A DNA stretch of 64,000 bases from Pandoraea captiosa (GCF_902459775.1 NZ_CABPSQ010000007.1:62001-126000), one strand, 5' to 3'. Shown: positions 41,474 to 54,892, counted from the stretch's first letter. Notes: generated by a model from the sequence alone, not told the origin. A program made the numbers and translations.

Positions 41474-42580
41474 ATGACCGAACTCAAACGCACTCCGCTC
41501 AACGAAACGCACCGCGCCGCCGGCGCTCGCATGGTCGATTTCGGCGGCTGGGACATGCCCGTGAACTACGGCTCCCAGATCGAAGAGCACAACGCCGTTC
41601 GCACCGACGCCGGCATGTTCGACGTCTCGCACATGTGTGTGGTCGACCTGCACGGCCCGAGCTGCCGCGAATTCCTGCGCTTCGCGGTCGCCAACAACGT
41701 CGACAAGCTTCAAACCCCGGGCAAGGCGCTCTACACCTGCATGCTCAACCCGAGCGGCGGTGTGATCGACGACCTCATCATCTATTTCATTGCCGAAGAC
41801 TGGTTCCGCATCGTCGTGAACGCCGGTACCGCCGACAAGGATCTGGCGTGGATCGGTCAGCTCAACGCGCACGGCGACTACAGCCTGACGATCACCCCCC
41901 GTCGCGATCTGTCGATCGTCGCCGTGCAGGGTCCGAACGCGCGCGCCAAGGTGTGGGAGGCAGTGCCGGGTGCGCAGGCGGCAAGCGAGGCCCTCAAGCC
42001 GTTCAATGCCGCGTTCGCCAAGGACACCCCTTTCGGCGAGCTGATGATTGCGCGCACCGGTTACACGGGCGAAGACGGCTTCGAAGTCATCGTGAACGCC
42101 GATCACGTGGTGGCGCTCTGGAATGCACTGGTCGCGCGCGGCGTGCGTCCGGCCGGGCTGGGCGCGCGTGACACGCTGCGTCTCGAAGCGGGCATGAATC
42201 TCTACGGGCAGGACATGGACGACGACGTCTCGCCGCTCGACGCCGGTCTGGGCTGGACCGTCGAGAAGGAAAGCGATCGCACGTTCGTCGGCAAGGATTC
42301 GCTGCTCTCGCGCGGCCAGACGTGGCGCTTCGCCGGTCTCGTGCTCGACGGCAAGGGCGGCGTGCTGCGCGCCCATCAGGTCGTGGTGACGGACGCGGGC
42401 GACGGCGAAATCACCAGCGGAACGTTCAGCCCGAGCCTCCAGCAATCCATCGCTTTCGCCCGCCTGCCCAAGGGCGTGCCGGACGGCGCCATCGTCCATG
42501 TGCAAATTCGTGACAAGCAATTGCCCGCACGTGTGGTCAAATTACCGTTCGTGCGTCACGGCAAGGCCGTGGTGGCCTGA
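41474..42580 (+). CDS. gcvT: glycine cleavage system T protein (aminomethyltransferase)
   Basis: GcvT moves the methylene carbon from aminomethyl-lipoyl GcvH to tetrahydrofolate, releasing ammonia and 5,10-methylene-THF. The 368-residue protein has the family N-terminus ([23 protein letters not shown]), [22 protein letters not shown], the folate-site segment [11 protein letters not shown] and [14 protein letters not shown]. Length is normal. It is first in gcvT-gcvH-gcvP and lies 82 bases downstream of the riboswitch terminator. Confidence 0.98.
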   Translation: MTELKRTPLNETHRAAGARMVDFGGWDMPVNYGSQIEEHNAVRTDAGMFDVSHMCVVDLHGPSCREFLRFAVANNVDKLQTPGKALYTCMLNPSGGVIDDLIIYFIAEDWFRIVVNAGTADKDLAWIGQLNAHGDYSLTITPRRDLSIVAVQGPNARAKVWEAVPGAQAASEALKPFNAAFAKDTPFGELMIARTGYTGEDGFEVIVNADHVVALWNALVARGVRPAGLGARDTLRLEAGMNLYGQDMDDDVSPLDAGLGWTVEKESDRTFVGKDSLLSRGQTWRFAGLVLDGKGGVLRAHQVVVTDAGDGEITSGTFSPSLQQSIAFARLPKGVPDGAIVHVQIRDKQLPARVVKLPFVRHGKAVVA

Positions 42581-42654
42581 GATCGGCGCCACGGTGCGGC
42601 GACACGAACCCCCGAAAACCGAATACCCCAAACACTGAATCCCGGAGCGTCAAC

Positions 42655-43038
42655 ATGGCGAACATCCCCGATAACCTGAAGTACACCCAGTCCGACGAAT
42701 GGGCCCGCCTCGAAGCCGATGGCACCGTGACGGTCGGCATTACCGACTTCGCACAGGAATCCCTGGGCGACATCGTGTTCGTGGAGCTGCCGGACGTCGG
42801 CCGCACGGTGGCCGCCGACGAAGCGTCGACCGTGATCGAGTCGGTCAAGGCGGCGGCTGACGTGCACTCGCCGGTGAGCGGCGAAATCATCGAAGTCAAC
42901 GAGGAAGTGCCGGGCTCGCCGGACCTGATCAACGGCGATGCGTACGGCAACTGGCTGTTCCGCGTGAAGCCGTCGAACACGGCTGAGCTTGACAACCTGC
43001 TCGACGCCGCAGGATACGCGGCGAAAATCGGCGCCTGA
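42655..43038 (+). CDS. gcvH: glycine cleavage system H protein
   Basis: GcvH is the lipoylated shuttle that carries the aminomethyl group between P, T and L proteins. The 127-residue protein has the lipoyl domain with the modified Lys at residue 65 in [10 protein letters not shown], preceded by [12 protein letters not shown] and followed by [11 protein letters not shown]. Length is normal. It sits between gcvT and gcvP with gaps of 74 and 129 bases. Confidence 0.98.
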   Translation: MANIPDNLKYTQSDEWARLEADGTVTVGITDFAQESLGDIVFVELPDVGRTVAADEASTVIESVKAAADVHSPVSGEIIEVNEEVPGSPDLINGDAYGNWLFRVKPSNTAELDNLLDAAGYAAKIGA

Positions 43039-43167
43039 CGCCGATGTGCGACGTCGCGAGGGCTTCGGTCCTCACGGCGTCGTGTGCCCCCGGGGCGACC
43101 TTGTGCGCGCCGGGGAGCCGTACCTCCCCCGCCGTCACTTGCCGTGAACGAACGAGAGATCTGACCC

Positions 43168-46095
<2,928 letters not shown>

Positions 46096-46121
46096 CCAGC
46101 GTCGCGAAGTCTTGGCAAACG

Positions 46122-46153
46122 GGGGCCGGCAGAAACATTGCTGGCCCCTTTTT
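46122..46153 (+). terminator. Rho-independent terminator after gcvP
   Basis: GGGGCCGGC / GCTGGCCCC (9 bp with one G-T pair) with a 9-base loop is followed by TTTTT, 27 bases after the gcvP stop. It separates the gcv operon from sdaA, although read-through to sdaA is possible. Confidence 0.9.
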
Positions 46154-46236
46154 GTCTCTATGGATGTCACGCGAATGCGCCGGATCGGTCGCATTCGATA
46201 CGTCACAAATACGTTTCAGAACTTCAGGAAAGTGCC

Positions 46237-47640
46237 ATGGCCGTTTCAGTTTTCGATTTGTTCAAGATCGGTATCGGACCGTCGAGTTCGCATACCGTGG
46301 GGCCAATGCGCGCAGCGCTGATGTTCGTGCAGGGATTGGATCGCGACGGGCTGCTGCCCCAGGTGGCGACGCTGCGCGCCGAGTTGTATGGCTCGCTGGG
46401 CGCCACGGGCAAGGGGCACGGCACCGACAAGGGCGTGCTGCTCGGTTTCATGGGCGAGGCGCCGGATACCGTCGATCCGTCGACGATCGGCGCACGTCTC
46501 GCGACGATGCGCAAAGACAAGGTGCTGTCGGTGCTCGGCAGGCACGAGGTGCCCTTCATCGAGAAGGAGCACATGGTGTTCTACCGTCGCGAGGCGATGG
46601 CCGAGCATCCGAACGGCATGAAATTCCACGCGTTCGATGCGACGGGCAACAAGCTTCGCGAAGGGCGTTACCTGTCGGTCGGCGGCGGCTTCGTGGTCAC
46701 GGCCGGGGCGTCGAATGCCCAGGTGCTCTCCGCACACGACCAGTTGCCGTATCCGTTCCGCACCGGGAAGGAACTGCTGGAGATGTGCCGCGCGAGCGGC
46801 AAGACGATTGCGCAGTTGATGTGGGAGAACGAGCGGGTGTGGCATCACGGCGAGCATGCGGAAGAAGACATTCGCCGCGGCCTGCTCAACATCTGGAGCG
46901 TGATGCAGTCGTGCGTGACGCGCGGTTGCGGCATCGGTAACGACGAAGCCGACGGCGAACTGCCTGGCCCGCTGCACGTGCGCCGCCGTGCGCCGGAACT
47001 GTACCGTCAACTGACGCAACGTGCAGAGCGTACGCTGTCCGATCCGCTGTCGGTGATGGACTGGGTGAACCTCTACGCGATCGCCGTCAACGAAGAGAAC
47101 GCAGCGGGCGGACGCGTCGTGACGGCACCGACGAACGGCGCGGCGGGCATCATCCCCTCCGTGCTGCATTATTACGACCGCTTCGTGCACGGTGCGAACG
47201 AGCAGGGCGTGATCGACTTCCTGCTCACCGCGGGCGCCATCGGCATTCTCTACAAGCTCAACGCGTCGATTTCCGGGGCGGAAGTGGGTTGCCAGGGCGA
47301 AGTGGGTGTGGCTTGCTCGATGGCGGCAGGTGCGCTCGCGGCGGTGCTGGGCGGCACGGTCGAGCAGGTGGAAAACGCTGCCGAGATCGGCATGGAACAC
47401 AACCTTGGTCTGACATGCGATCCGGTCGGCGGCCTCGTGCAGATTCCGTGCATCGAGCGCAACGCCATGGCGTCGGTCAAGGCGGTGAACGCCGCACGCA
47501 TGGCGCTGCGCGGCGACGGCGCCCACTACGTGTCGCTCGACTCCGTCATCAAGACGATGCGCGAAACCGGCGCCGACATGAAGACGAAGTACAAGGAAAC
47601 GGCACGCGGCGGATTGGCGGTGAATATCGTCGAGTGCTGA
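46237..47640 (+). CDS. sdaA: L-serine dehydratase (ammonia-lyase)
   Basis: SdaA converts L-serine to pyruvate and ammonia using an oxygen-sensitive 4Fe-4S cluster. The start at 46237 ([19 protein letters not shown]) follows AGGAAA and gives 467 residues, the usual single-chain length. The N-terminal regulatory domain contains [14 protein letters not shown], and the catalytic domain has cluster cysteines in [13 protein letters not shown] and [18 protein letters not shown]. Serine made from glycine by the neighbouring cleavage system and GlyA would be its substrate, a common arrangement. Confidence 0.97.
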   Translation: MAVSVFDLFKIGIGPSSSHTVGPMRAALMFVQGLDRDGLLPQVATLRAELYGSLGATGKGHGTDKGVLLGFMGEAPDTVDPSTIGARLATMRKDKVLSVLGRHEVPFIEKEHMVFYRREAMAEHPNGMKFHAFDATGNKLREGRYLSVGGGFVVTAGASNAQVLSAHDQLPYPFRTGKELLEMCRASGKTIAQLMWENERVWHHGEHAEEDIRRGLLNIWSVMQSCVTRGCGIGNDEADGELPGPLHVRRRAPELYRQLTQRAERTLSDPLSVMDWVNLYAIAVNEENAAGGRVVTAPTNGAAGIIPSVLHYYDRFVHGANEQGVIDFLLTAGAIGILYKLNASISGAEVGCQGEVGVACSMAAGALAAVLGGTVEQVENAAEIGMEHNLGLTCDPVGGLVQIPCIERNAMASVKAVNAARMALRGDGAHYVSLDSVIKTMRETGADMKTKYKETARGGLAVNIVEC

Positions 47641-47674
47641 TGCATTGATTGCTTGATCGTCGCGTCTTTCCCTG

Positions 47675-47706
47675 AATCCACACGGTTCGCGCCGTGTGGA
47701 TTTTTT
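47675..47706 (+). terminator. Rho-independent terminator after sdaA
   Basis: AATCCACACGG / CCGTGTGGATT forms an 11-bp perfect stem with a 6-base loop, followed by a run of six T, 35 bases after the sdaA stop. Confidence 0.95.
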
Positions 47707-47873
47707 GCTTTCTGCGACGCCTTTTCTGGTTCCGCAAACACCCCCGCACAAACTCGGGCGAATCCCAACCTCTTCGCTGACGCAACCGCCGAGAATGGCG
47801 AGTTTTGATGCTTTTACTGCCACGCGCGATGCGGCGCAGGGCGGTGAGGCGAGAAGAGGAAAAGGGGGCGACG

Positions 47874-49946
47874 ATGCGGAAGGCGCAATCTGGGATGTTC
47901 CTGATCTCGGCGGCGGTCGCGGTAGCGGTCGTGAGTCTGTTGATTTCGTTTTGGGGGCTCAATTATTCGAGACAACTGCGCGTCGAGAAGGCGGAGCGCG
48001 TCGGTGAAGCACTGAAGGTGATGGGCGACCGGGTCCAGAGCTTCGTCGTGGAACATCACGACAAGATCGATGCGGTGCTACGAGATTCGACGAAAACGTT
48101 CGACGTGCAAGGTCTCCGCTTCGGCGCTGCGACGGACGGCGGCGGCAAGCCCTATCTGACGAATCTGTCGGCGAGTACGTTGATCAAGGCGACTCGTGCC
48201 ACCGGGATCGGCGAGCGCCCGCCCGGCAACGTTGGGAACTACGTCATTCGCGTGTATCACGAGTGCGGCGGCAGTCCATCCCTATGCAACGTCGAAACGC
48301 TGACGTATATCGACAAGCCGATGCCCCGGCGCTATTCCACCGACCCCGACATGGACGCCGCGGCGATCGCGGCGCGCCGGATTGGCGTGCTCGGTGGCGT
48401 GTCGACGACCGACAGCGGTCATCCGTTTCGGTTTATCGATGCGACGGGAAGTGCCGCCACGGTGCCGAATCCGGATTCCATTGCCGGACTGGTCGCCGTG
48501 CGGGGAGGATATGCGACCAGCGCCATGGACGTGTACGTCCGGCGCGACGGCTCGCTTGGCATGACCGGGCCGCTTAACTTCAAACAGACGGATGGCCGCG
48601 GCGAGACGCGTCACAACATTGTGGGGGTGGGGACGCTCGATGCGAGCAACGTTGGGGCGGATTCCGTCGTGGCGAGCGGCGTCACCGTCAACGGCGAACT
48701 CAAGGCCAATAGCGTCGTGGCCGACAATGGCCTGAAGGCAGGCGACGCGACCATTACCGGCAAGCTTGAGCTGCGTTCGGACCTTGTCGGCGCAAGGGAC
48801 ATCGAAGGCACCGGGGAACTGCGTATGCCGAAAATAGACATCGCGAGCAAAGCCAAGGTGGGCCAATTGGATGTGACCGGCAGCACAAGGCTCCGTGGCA
48901 CGCTCGATATGAACGAGAAGGACATCGAGAATGCCGGCCGCGTGAAGGGAAAGACGTTGACGGCCGAGGAGGGCATCGTCGAGTTGAAGGAAGGGACCGT
49001 GCGAGGCCGAACATGTGATGTCTGGGGCGTGGCCCGGGACAGCGACGGCCGCTTGCTGTCGTGTCAGCGAGAAAAACCCGGCAGCAACAACTGGATATGG
49101 AAGCTCGCCAGCACACCCGGCAGCGTGAAGGAAGTGCCCGTCGAAATCGTCAAGGAGATCGTCAGGGAAATCAAGATCGGTGAGCAGTGGAAGGTGTCGA
49201 CGTTCTCTTTGCTACCCACGCCGAGCGGGGCGTCGCATGGGTCCGCGTTGTATTTCTACGTGGCGTCACATCGCGACGCCAAAGTCCTTGCGTGCACGAT
49301 CACGAATACGAGATCGTCCGGTGCGGAGATGCGGGCCGCCAACAGGCAGGGGGACTACATCGTCACGCAGTCGGCAGACGGCAGCGAGGAATTGATGTGT
49401 TTGTCCAAGGGAAGCGGGAGTCCGACGGTCACCGAAAACGCCTGGTATTGGTGGGGCTGGCCCACCTTCGACGAGCACGGCGGCTACCGGCGCCCGACAG
49501 CGAAATCGGGCTGGGACGACATCTGGTACCAAAACGATACGGACGACAATACGATGCCGGACATCCATCACGCGGTGCGAAATCCGATTCGCGTCACCGA
49601 CGACACGCAGGCGAGGTTCAACAACGAACTTCAACGCCTGTTTCTCACGTTCGGCATGACGCGTCACGGCCCCAATCTGAATCACAGCGTGCTCATGGCG
49701 ACATTCTCCGGAAGCCGTAACACGATGGGCATGGCATGGGGAATCGCCTACCGCCCCAAGAGCCTCATTTCATGCAAGTTCACCTCGAATATCTTTCGCG
49801 CCAGCATCGGATACGCCGCCGACAATGTTCGATGGTACTTGCCGGGAGGCAATTCGACCTACACCGTGCAGTGTTCGTTCAGCGTTCGGGGCGACCTGAC
49901 GGCACACGGTTTCAGGATATGCCTCAAGGACTGCCCGTTCAAATGA
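47874..49946 (+). CDS. PilV-like type IV pilus adhesin, standing alone
   Basis: From the ATG at 47874 (AGGGGG upstream) the protein has 690 residues. A type IVb pilin-like N-terminus (MRKAQSGMFLISAAVAVAVV, hydrophobic to about residue 28) is followed by a pilin helix. The middle resembles the shufflon adhesin PilV: GYATSAMDVYVRRDGSLGMTG, then a run of short beta-like units from about 245 to 385 (VTVNGEL, ATITGKLEL, RLRGTLDM). The C-terminal 270 residues form a separate Trp/Asn/Cys-containing head. No other pilus gene, recombinase or shufflon repeat is nearby. Tip-adhesin function is inferred. Confidence 0.75.
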   Translation: MRKAQSGMFLISAAVAVAVVSLLISFWGLNYSRQLRVEKAERVGEALKVMGDRVQSFVVEHHDKIDAVLRDSTKTFDVQGLRFGAATDGGGKPYLTNLSASTLIKATRATGIGERPPGNVGNYVIRVYHECGGSPSLCNVETLTYIDKPMPRRYSTDPDMDAAAIAARRIGVLGGVSTTDSGHPFRFIDATGSAATVPNPDSIAGLVAVRGGYATSAMDVYVRRDGSLGMTGPLNFKQTDGRGETRHNIVGVGTLDASNVGADSVVASGVTVNGELKANSVVADNGLKAGDATITGKLELRSDLVGARDIEGTGELRMPKIDIASKAKVGQLDVTGSTRLRGTLDMNEKDIENAGRVKGKTLTAEEGIVELKEGTVRGRTCDVWGVARDSDGRLLSCQREKPGSNNWIWKLASTPGSVKEVPVEIVKEIVREIKIGEQWKVSTFSLLPTPSGASHGSALYFYVASHRDAKVLACTITNTRSSGAEMRAANRQGDYIVTQSADGSEELMCLSKGSGSPTVTENAWYWWGWPTFDEHGGYRRPTAKSGWDDIWYQNDTDDNTMPDIHHAVRNPIRVTDDTQARFNNELQRLFLTFGMTRHGPNLNHSVLMATFSGSRNTMGMAWGIAYRPKSLISCKFTSNIFRASIGYAADNVRWYLPGGNSTYTVQCSFSVRGDLTAHGFRICLKDCPFK

Positions 49947-50114
49947 TCGTCAAGTCAGGTCCCCTCCCGCCGTGCGACATCGAAACTCATTAAGTCCGCT
50001 CAGTCCGCCTCGTCCGCCACATCCACTGCGTCACCCGCAGCAACGCGCCGCGTCATATGACAGTCACATTCCCCGGTTAATCTACGTCCCGATGTCTCCT
50101 TGCCTTGTCTTTGG

Positions 50115-50144
50115 GCCGCCCGGCGAATGCCGAGCGGCTTTTTT
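50115..50144 (+). terminator. Rho-independent terminator after the PilV-like gene
   Basis: GCCGC-C-CGGC / GCCG-A-GCGGC with one mismatch and a GAAT loop is followed by TTTTTT. It lies 168 bases after the stop codon. The remaining 355-base space up to 50301 contains no evident gene; the AT-richer stretch after the terminator probably holds the promoter of the symporter. Confidence 0.88.
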
Positions 50145-50301
50145 ATTTGCCGGTCTCTTTTGCGTCACACGCGCATAGGAATAAACGCAAAACGCTGCGC
50201 CTTTCTGTCGAATCCGCCGAATCCTTGCGATTCTCCGTCCCTTGCCGCTCATTCCCGAGGGGCAGTCAGTGTTTCGATGATTGCGACAGGAGACGCTATC
50301 C

Positions 50302-51717
50302 ATGGAGAGTTGGCTCAAATCGGCGGTCGACGCCATTGGCGGGGTGCTGGGCGGTTATCCCCTCGTGATTGCCCTGCTCGGCGCAGGGTTGTATTTCACC
50401 CTTCGATTCGGCGGCATTCAGTGTCGTGCATTCGCACACAGCGTTGCGTTGTTGCGCACGTCCGGCGCCGCGTCCGGCATTTCGCCGTTTCAGGCGTTTG
50501 CGACAGGATTGGCGAGCCGCATCGGGACCGGCAACATCGCCGGTGTCGCCATGGCGCTCACCATCGGCGGGCCGGGGGCGATTTTCTGGATGTGGATGAC
50601 GGCGTTGCTCGGCATGGCGTCCGCGTTCGTGGAATCGACGCTCGCACAGATCTTCAAGATTGCGCATCGGGACGACACGTTCCGGGGCGGCCCGGCGTAC
50701 TACATTCAGCTCGGCCTCGGGTCGCGCAAATTCGGTGTGGTGTTTGCCATCGCATTGCTGTACACCTTCGGCTTCGCCCTAAACTCGGTACAGTCGCACT
50801 CGATTGCGGAGGCGCTCGAAGCATCGTTCGGCTGGGATCGACAATGGATCGGCATCCTGCTGGTGATCGTCACCGCGCCGATCATCTACGGCGGTGTGCG
50901 GCGCGTGGCGCGGGTCGCGCAATGGATCGTACCGGTCATGGCGCTGGCTTATCTCAGTCTCGCTGCATTCGTTTGCATCGCTCACATGGATCAGATTCCC
51001 GGCATGATCTCGATGATCTGGCGTCACGCTTTCGGGCTGGAGCCGGCGGCAGGCGGGATCGCCGGGTATGCCGTGAGTCAGGCCGTGCTCATGGGCGTGA
51101 AGCGCGGCCTGTTCTCGAACGAAGCGGGCATGGGCAGCGCACCGAATGCAGCGGCGGTGGCGACGACGAAGCATCCGGTGCAGCAAGGCCTGATGCAGAT
51201 GCTCGGGGTGTTTTTCGACACGGTCGTCGTTTGCTCGGCCACGGCGTTCATGATTCTGCTCTCGGGGCAGATGACCCCCGGCGCGACGCCCGAGGGCGCG
51301 GTGCTCACGCAGCGGGCGCTCGCCATGCATTTCGGCGAGTGGGCCATCATTTTCACCGGCATTACCGTGTTCGTTCTCGCGTATTCCAGTGTGCTTGGCA
51401 ACTACGCTTACGCCGAGGTGAACATGGACTACATGACGAAACGCCCGTGGTTGCTTCACATCTTTCGTGCGCTCGTGCTGCTGGCCGTCATGCTCGGCGC
51501 GGTGGCGAGCTTGCCGCTGGTGTGGAGTCTGGCGGATGTCGGCACAGCGCTGATGGCGTTCATCAACCTGATTGCCATTGCCTTGCTGATGAAATATGCG
51601 CTGATCGCGTGGCGTGACTATCAGCGTCAGCGCAAGGCCGGGGTGGCCGAACCTGTCTTTACGCGGGACGTGATGCCGCCCGAACTGCGCGAGCGGCTGC
51701 CCAAGGACGTCTGGTGA
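50302..51717 (+). CDS. AGCS-family sodium:alanine/glycine symporter
   Basis: This transporter brings in alanine or glycine with a cation. The ATG at 50302 follows AGGAGA and gives 471 residues with about ten hydrophobic helices. Family marks include GIQCRAFAHSV, the substrate/cation region FQAFATGLASRIGTGNIAGVA, GGPAYYIQLGL and the second signature MGVKRGLFSNEAGMGSAPN. Length and ends are typical. It is a single gene between two terminators. Glycine uptake would fit the nearby gcv genes, but substrate is not resolved. Confidence 0.94.
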   Translation: MESWLKSAVDAIGGVLGGYPLVIALLGAGLYFTLRFGGIQCRAFAHSVALLRTSGAASGISPFQAFATGLASRIGTGNIAGVAMALTIGGPGAIFWMWMTALLGMASAFVESTLAQIFKIAHRDDTFRGGPAYYIQLGLGSRKFGVVFAIALLYTFGFALNSVQSHSIAEALEASFGWDRQWIGILLVIVTAPIIYGGVRRVARVAQWIVPVMALAYLSLAAFVCIAHMDQIPGMISMIWRHAFGLEPAAGGIAGYAVSQAVLMGVKRGLFSNEAGMGSAPNAAAVATTKHPVQQGLMQMLGVFFDTVVVCSATAFMILLSGQMTPGATPEGAVLTQRALAMHFGEWAIIFTGITVFVLAYSSVLGNYAYAEVNMDYMTKRPWLLHIFRALVLLAVMLGAVASLPLVWSLADVGTALMAFINLIAIALLMKYALIAWRDYQRQRKAGVAEPVFTRDVMPPELRERLPKDVW

Positions 51718-51830
51718 TGCGGCGGCACTGCGGTCCCTGCTGACCTTGCAAGTCGCGTCCCTCCTGTCAGGCTGGCGCGGCTCGCCAACGCCGGTTCGCG
51801 ATCGGGTTCAAAAGCGGGGGCACAATGCGC

Positions 51831-51860
51831 AAAGGCCGGTGAGTTACCTCACCGGCCTTT
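51831..51860. terminator. bidirectional terminator between symporter and livJ-like gene
   Basis: A 13-bp perfect stem AAAGGCCGGTGAG / CTCACCGGCCTTT with a TTAC loop lies between the convergent symporter and binding-protein genes. The A/T ends serve both strands, though the T-runs are short. Confidence 0.85.
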
Positions 51861-51914
51861 GTCGCCTGTCTTTGTCGCTTGTGGCAGGGGTGCTATCGGA
51901 AGCGTATCGAAGGC

Positions 51915-53057
51915 TTACTTGCCGCCGACGGTCTCCAGCACGGTCCACTTGCCATCGGCCACCTTGTACAGCGTGATCGAGCCGTACTTCAGGTCACCCA
52001 CGGCGTCGTAGGCCAGCTCACGCGTGGTGACGCCCGGCATGCTCGTCTTGGCCAGCACCGGCAGGTACTTTGCCGGATCGGTCGAGTTGGCCTTCTTCAT
52101 GGCCGACATCATGGCCATGGCGCCGTCATAGGCGTACGGCGAGTACGTCTCCGGCGCGGCACCGAACTTGGCCTTGTAGCGCGACTCGTACGCAGCCCCG
52201 CCCGGCATCTTGTCGAGCGGCAGACCGGCCAGCGAGACGACCGAACCGTTGGCGGCGTCGCCGGCGATCTTCAGGAAGGCGTCCGACTTGACCATTTCGC
52301 CGGCCATCAGCGTGGCCTTGATGCCCAGTTCGCGCATCTGCTTGGCGAGCGGGCCGGCTTGTGCGTCGGCACCGCCGTAGAACACGACATCCGGGTTGGA
52401 GCGCTTGAGATTGGTCAGAATGGCGCGGAAGTCCACGGCCTTGTCGTTGGCGAACTCACGACGCACGATCTTGCCGCCGGCGGCCTTGGCAGCCTTTTCG
52501 AACTCGTCTGCCAGACCCTGACCGTAAGCGGTGCGATCGTCGACGATGGCGATGTTCTTGAAGCCCAGCTTCTTCACGGCGAACGTGCCGACGACCGAAC
52601 CCTGCTGAATGTCCGACGTCATCATGCGGAAGGTCGTCTTGAACCCTTGCTTGGTGTACTCCGGTGCCGTTGCCATGGCGATTTCGGGGATACCGGCCTG
52701 CGCGTAGATACGCGACGCCGGTATCGTGGTGCCCGAGTTGAAGTGGCCAAGCATGCCCTTGATGCCGTTATCGACCAGCTTTTGCGCGACGAGCGAACCC
52801 TGACGCGGGTCGGCCTGATCGTCTTCGGCTTGCAACACGAACTTCACCGGCTTGCCTTCGATGGTCGGCTTGGTGGCGTTGTACTCGTCCACGGCGAGTT
52901 GAATGCCGTTCTGCATGTCCTTGCCGTAGTGGGCCTGTGCGCCCGTGAGCGGTGCGGCAAAGCCCAGCTTCACTTCCTGCGCCTGTTGCGCGTTGGCCGC
53001 GCCAAACGCGAGCAGCCCGGCGACTGCGACGGCGCTAGCCGTAAGCTTCGATTGCAT
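51915..53057 (-). CDS. livK: branched-chain amino-acid ABC transporter binding protein (LivJ/LivK type)
   Basis: This periplasmic receptor belongs to the Leu/Ile/Val-binding family. The start at 53057 follows AAGGAGAGG and gives 380 residues with a signal peptide (MQSKLTASAVAVAGLLAFGA, cleavage near ANA-QQ). The mature protein has LGFAAPLTGAQAHYGKDMQNG, AVDEYNA and AIVDDRTAYGQGLADEFEKA, all typical. No permease or ATPase genes follow, so it either serves a transporter encoded elsewhere or duplicates its receptor. The family also binds other ligands. Confidence 0.9.
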   Translation of the reverse strand: MQSKLTASAVAVAGLLAFGAANAQQAQEVKLGFAAPLTGAQAHYGKDMQNGIQLAVDEYNATKPTIEGKPVKFVLQAEDDQADPRQGSLVAQKLVDNGIKGMLGHFNSGTTIPASRIYAQAGIPEIAMATAPEYTKQGFKTTFRMMTSDIQQGSVVGTFAVKKLGFKNIAIVDDRTAYGQGLADEFEKAAKAAGGKIVRREFANDKAVDFRAILTNLKRSNPDVVFYGGADAQAGPLAKQMRELGIKATLMAGEMVKSDAFLKIAGDAANGSVVSLAGLPLDKMPGGAAYESRYKAKFGAAPETYSPYAYDGAMAMMSAMKKANSTDPAKYLPVLAKTSMPGVTTRELAYDAVGDLKYGSITLYKVADGKWTVLETVGGK

Positions 53058-53264
53058 CAACCCTCTCCTTGCATGTGTTTGTCGTTGAGTGGCGTGTCTG
53101 CGGGATCGCCGCAGCACGCCTATCTTGAAACGCCGTCTGGACCCGGCTGGTTGACCGGGGCGGCATTCATCATGTTCAAACGCAAAATGCGTCCGACGCG
53201 GCAGTATTGGTTGGCTGCACGCGCCGGTCAAGAGGGAGAAATTCCGATAGGAGGTGCTACCCGA

Positions 53265-54827
53265 TTATGGCGAAGGTTGCGCCGTCGGCGTGTCGGTGTC
53301 ACCGGTGCCGCCGGTGGCGTCGGCGCCGGGCGCCTTGCCTGCCTGGATCTCCTTCAGCCGGGTCTCGGCGGCGGCGTAGCGGGCCAGTACCCCCGCGCTC
53401 GGCGCGCGGTCCAGACGGCTCACGACATACAGCGCCAACCCGCCAAGGGCGAAGCCCGGCACGATTTCATACAGGTCGAACCAGCCGAACTGTTTCCAGA
53501 TCAGCACGGTGGCTGCGCCGACCACGATGCCGGCGAGCGCCCCGTTGCGCGTGACGCGCGGCCACAGCAAGGTGGCGAGCACCAGCGGGCCGAAGGCGGC
53601 GCCGAACCCGGCCCACGCATAGCTCACCATGCCGAGCACGCGGCTTTCCGGATCGAGGGCGAGCAGCACGGCGACCACGGCCACGGCGAGCACCATGGCG
53701 CGACCGATCCACACGAGGCGACGCTGACTCACCGGGCCGCGAGCGAACGTCTTGTAGAGGTCTTCGGTCAACGCGCTGGAGCACACGAGCAACTGGCATG
53801 ACAGCGTGCTCATCACCGCCGCGAGAATGGCGGCCAGCAGCACACCGGCCAGCCAGGGCGTGAAGAGTTGCGTGGTGAGCGCAATGAAGATCGTCTCCGA
53901 ATTGGCATTCACCCCGGCGCCCAGTTCAGGGCGTGCGCTGTAGTACGCCAGTCCGAAGAAACCGACCGCGACTGCGCCCGTCAGGCACAGCACCATCCAC
54001 GACATGCAGATACGGCGCGCCTGCGGAATCGCGGCCGCCGAGCGGGCGGCCATGAAGCGCACGAGAATGTGCGGCTGGCCGAAGTAGCCCAGGCCCCAGG
54101 CCAGCAACGACAGCACGCCGATCGGGGCAAGATCGCCGAACCAGTCGGTGTGGGCCGGGTGCAGGGCGGTGACGGCATCGATCGCCGTCGTCGGGCCGCC
54201 GTCGATGCTGATCACGGCAATCGGTGTGACGACCAGCGCAGCGAACATCAGCGAAGCCTGCACGGTGTCCGTCCAGCTCACGGCCAGGAATCCGCCGATG
54301 AATACGTACGCAATGGTGGCCACAGCGCCGATCCACAACGCCGTGTGGTAATCGAGACCGAACATCGTTTCGAACAGCCGCGCACCCGCGACGACACCCG
54401 ATGCGCAATAGATGGTGAAAAAGATCAGGATCACGAGCGCCGTGACGATGCGCAACACGTGACTGCGGTCGTCGAAGCGCTGCGTGAGGTATTCGGGCAG
54501 GGTGAGCGCGTTGCCGCAGACTTCCGTGTGAACGCGCAGCCGCGCCGCCACCAGCCGCCAGTTGGCCCATGCGCCGAGCGCCAGTCCGATGGCGATCCAG
54601 ACGCCGGACAACCCTCCCACGTAAATGGCGCCCGGCAGTCCGAGCAGCAGCCAGCCGCTCATGTCGGAGGCGCCTGCGGACAGCGCGGTGACGAAGCTGC
54701 CGAGACGGCGTCCGCCGAGAATGTAGTCGGAAAGATTGTTGGTTTGCCGGTAGCCGAGCCAGCCGATGACCAGCATCAATAGCAAGTAGACGGTGAACGA
54801 CACCGCCGTAGGGTTCCATACGGACAT
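53265..54827 (-). CDS. putP: sodium/proline symporter PutP
   Basis: PutP takes up proline with sodium. The start at 54827 (MSVWNPTAVSFTVYLL) has a strong AAGGAGG and gives 520 residues with about 13 hydrophobic helices of the SSS family. The Na+/proline signature is clear: DYILGGRRLGSFVTALSAGASDMSGW split as RRLGSFVTALSAGASDMSG, with GLGYFGQPHILVRFMA later. The C-terminus carries a short hydrophilic tail. It lies downstream of putA in the same direction with its own 450-base leader, including a PutA-like site. Confidence 0.95.
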   Translation of the reverse strand: MSVWNPTAVSFTVYLLLMLVIGWLGYRQTNNLSDYILGGRRLGSFVTALSAGASDMSGWLLLGLPGAIYVGGLSGVWIAIGLALGAWANWRLVAARLRVHTEVCGNALTLPEYLTQRFDDRSHVLRIVTALVILIFFTIYCASGVVAGARLFETMFGLDYHTALWIGAVATIAYVFIGGFLAVSWTDTVQASLMFAALVVTPIAVISIDGGPTTAIDAVTALHPAHTDWFGDLAPIGVLSLLAWGLGYFGQPHILVRFMAARSAAAIPQARRICMSWMVLCLTGAVAVGFFGLAYYSARPELGAGVNANSETIFIALTTQLFTPWLAGVLLAAILAAVMSTLSCQLLVCSSALTEDLYKTFARGPVSQRRLVWIGRAMVLAVAVVAVLLALDPESRVLGMVSYAWAGFGAAFGPLVLATLLWPRVTRNGALAGIVVGAATVLIWKQFGWFDLYEIVPGFALGGLALYVVSRLDRAPSAGVLARYAAAETRLKEIQAGKAPGADATGGTGDTDTPTAQPSP

Positions 54828-54884
54828 GTTGCCTCCTTGTGCGGCGCCCTCGTGCGTCGTGCGTGCTTCCGGCATGACGAAAGC

Positions 54885-54892
54885 GGTGCAAC
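54885..54892. promoter_or_regulatory. PutA-operator-like site before putP
   Basis: GGTGCAAC contains TGCAAC, the complement of GTTGCA, the core that enterobacterial PutA binds through its ribbon-helix-helix domain. It is 58 bases upstream of the putP ATG and shares all 8 bases with the two sites before putA. Binding is inferred from the motif. Confidence 0.5.

Noticed and set aside
47874-49946. A shufflon (invertible segments) at the PilV-like gene.
   Set aside because: No recombinase gene and no inverted 19-bp-type repeats are seen around the C-terminal half; only the protein resembles PilV.
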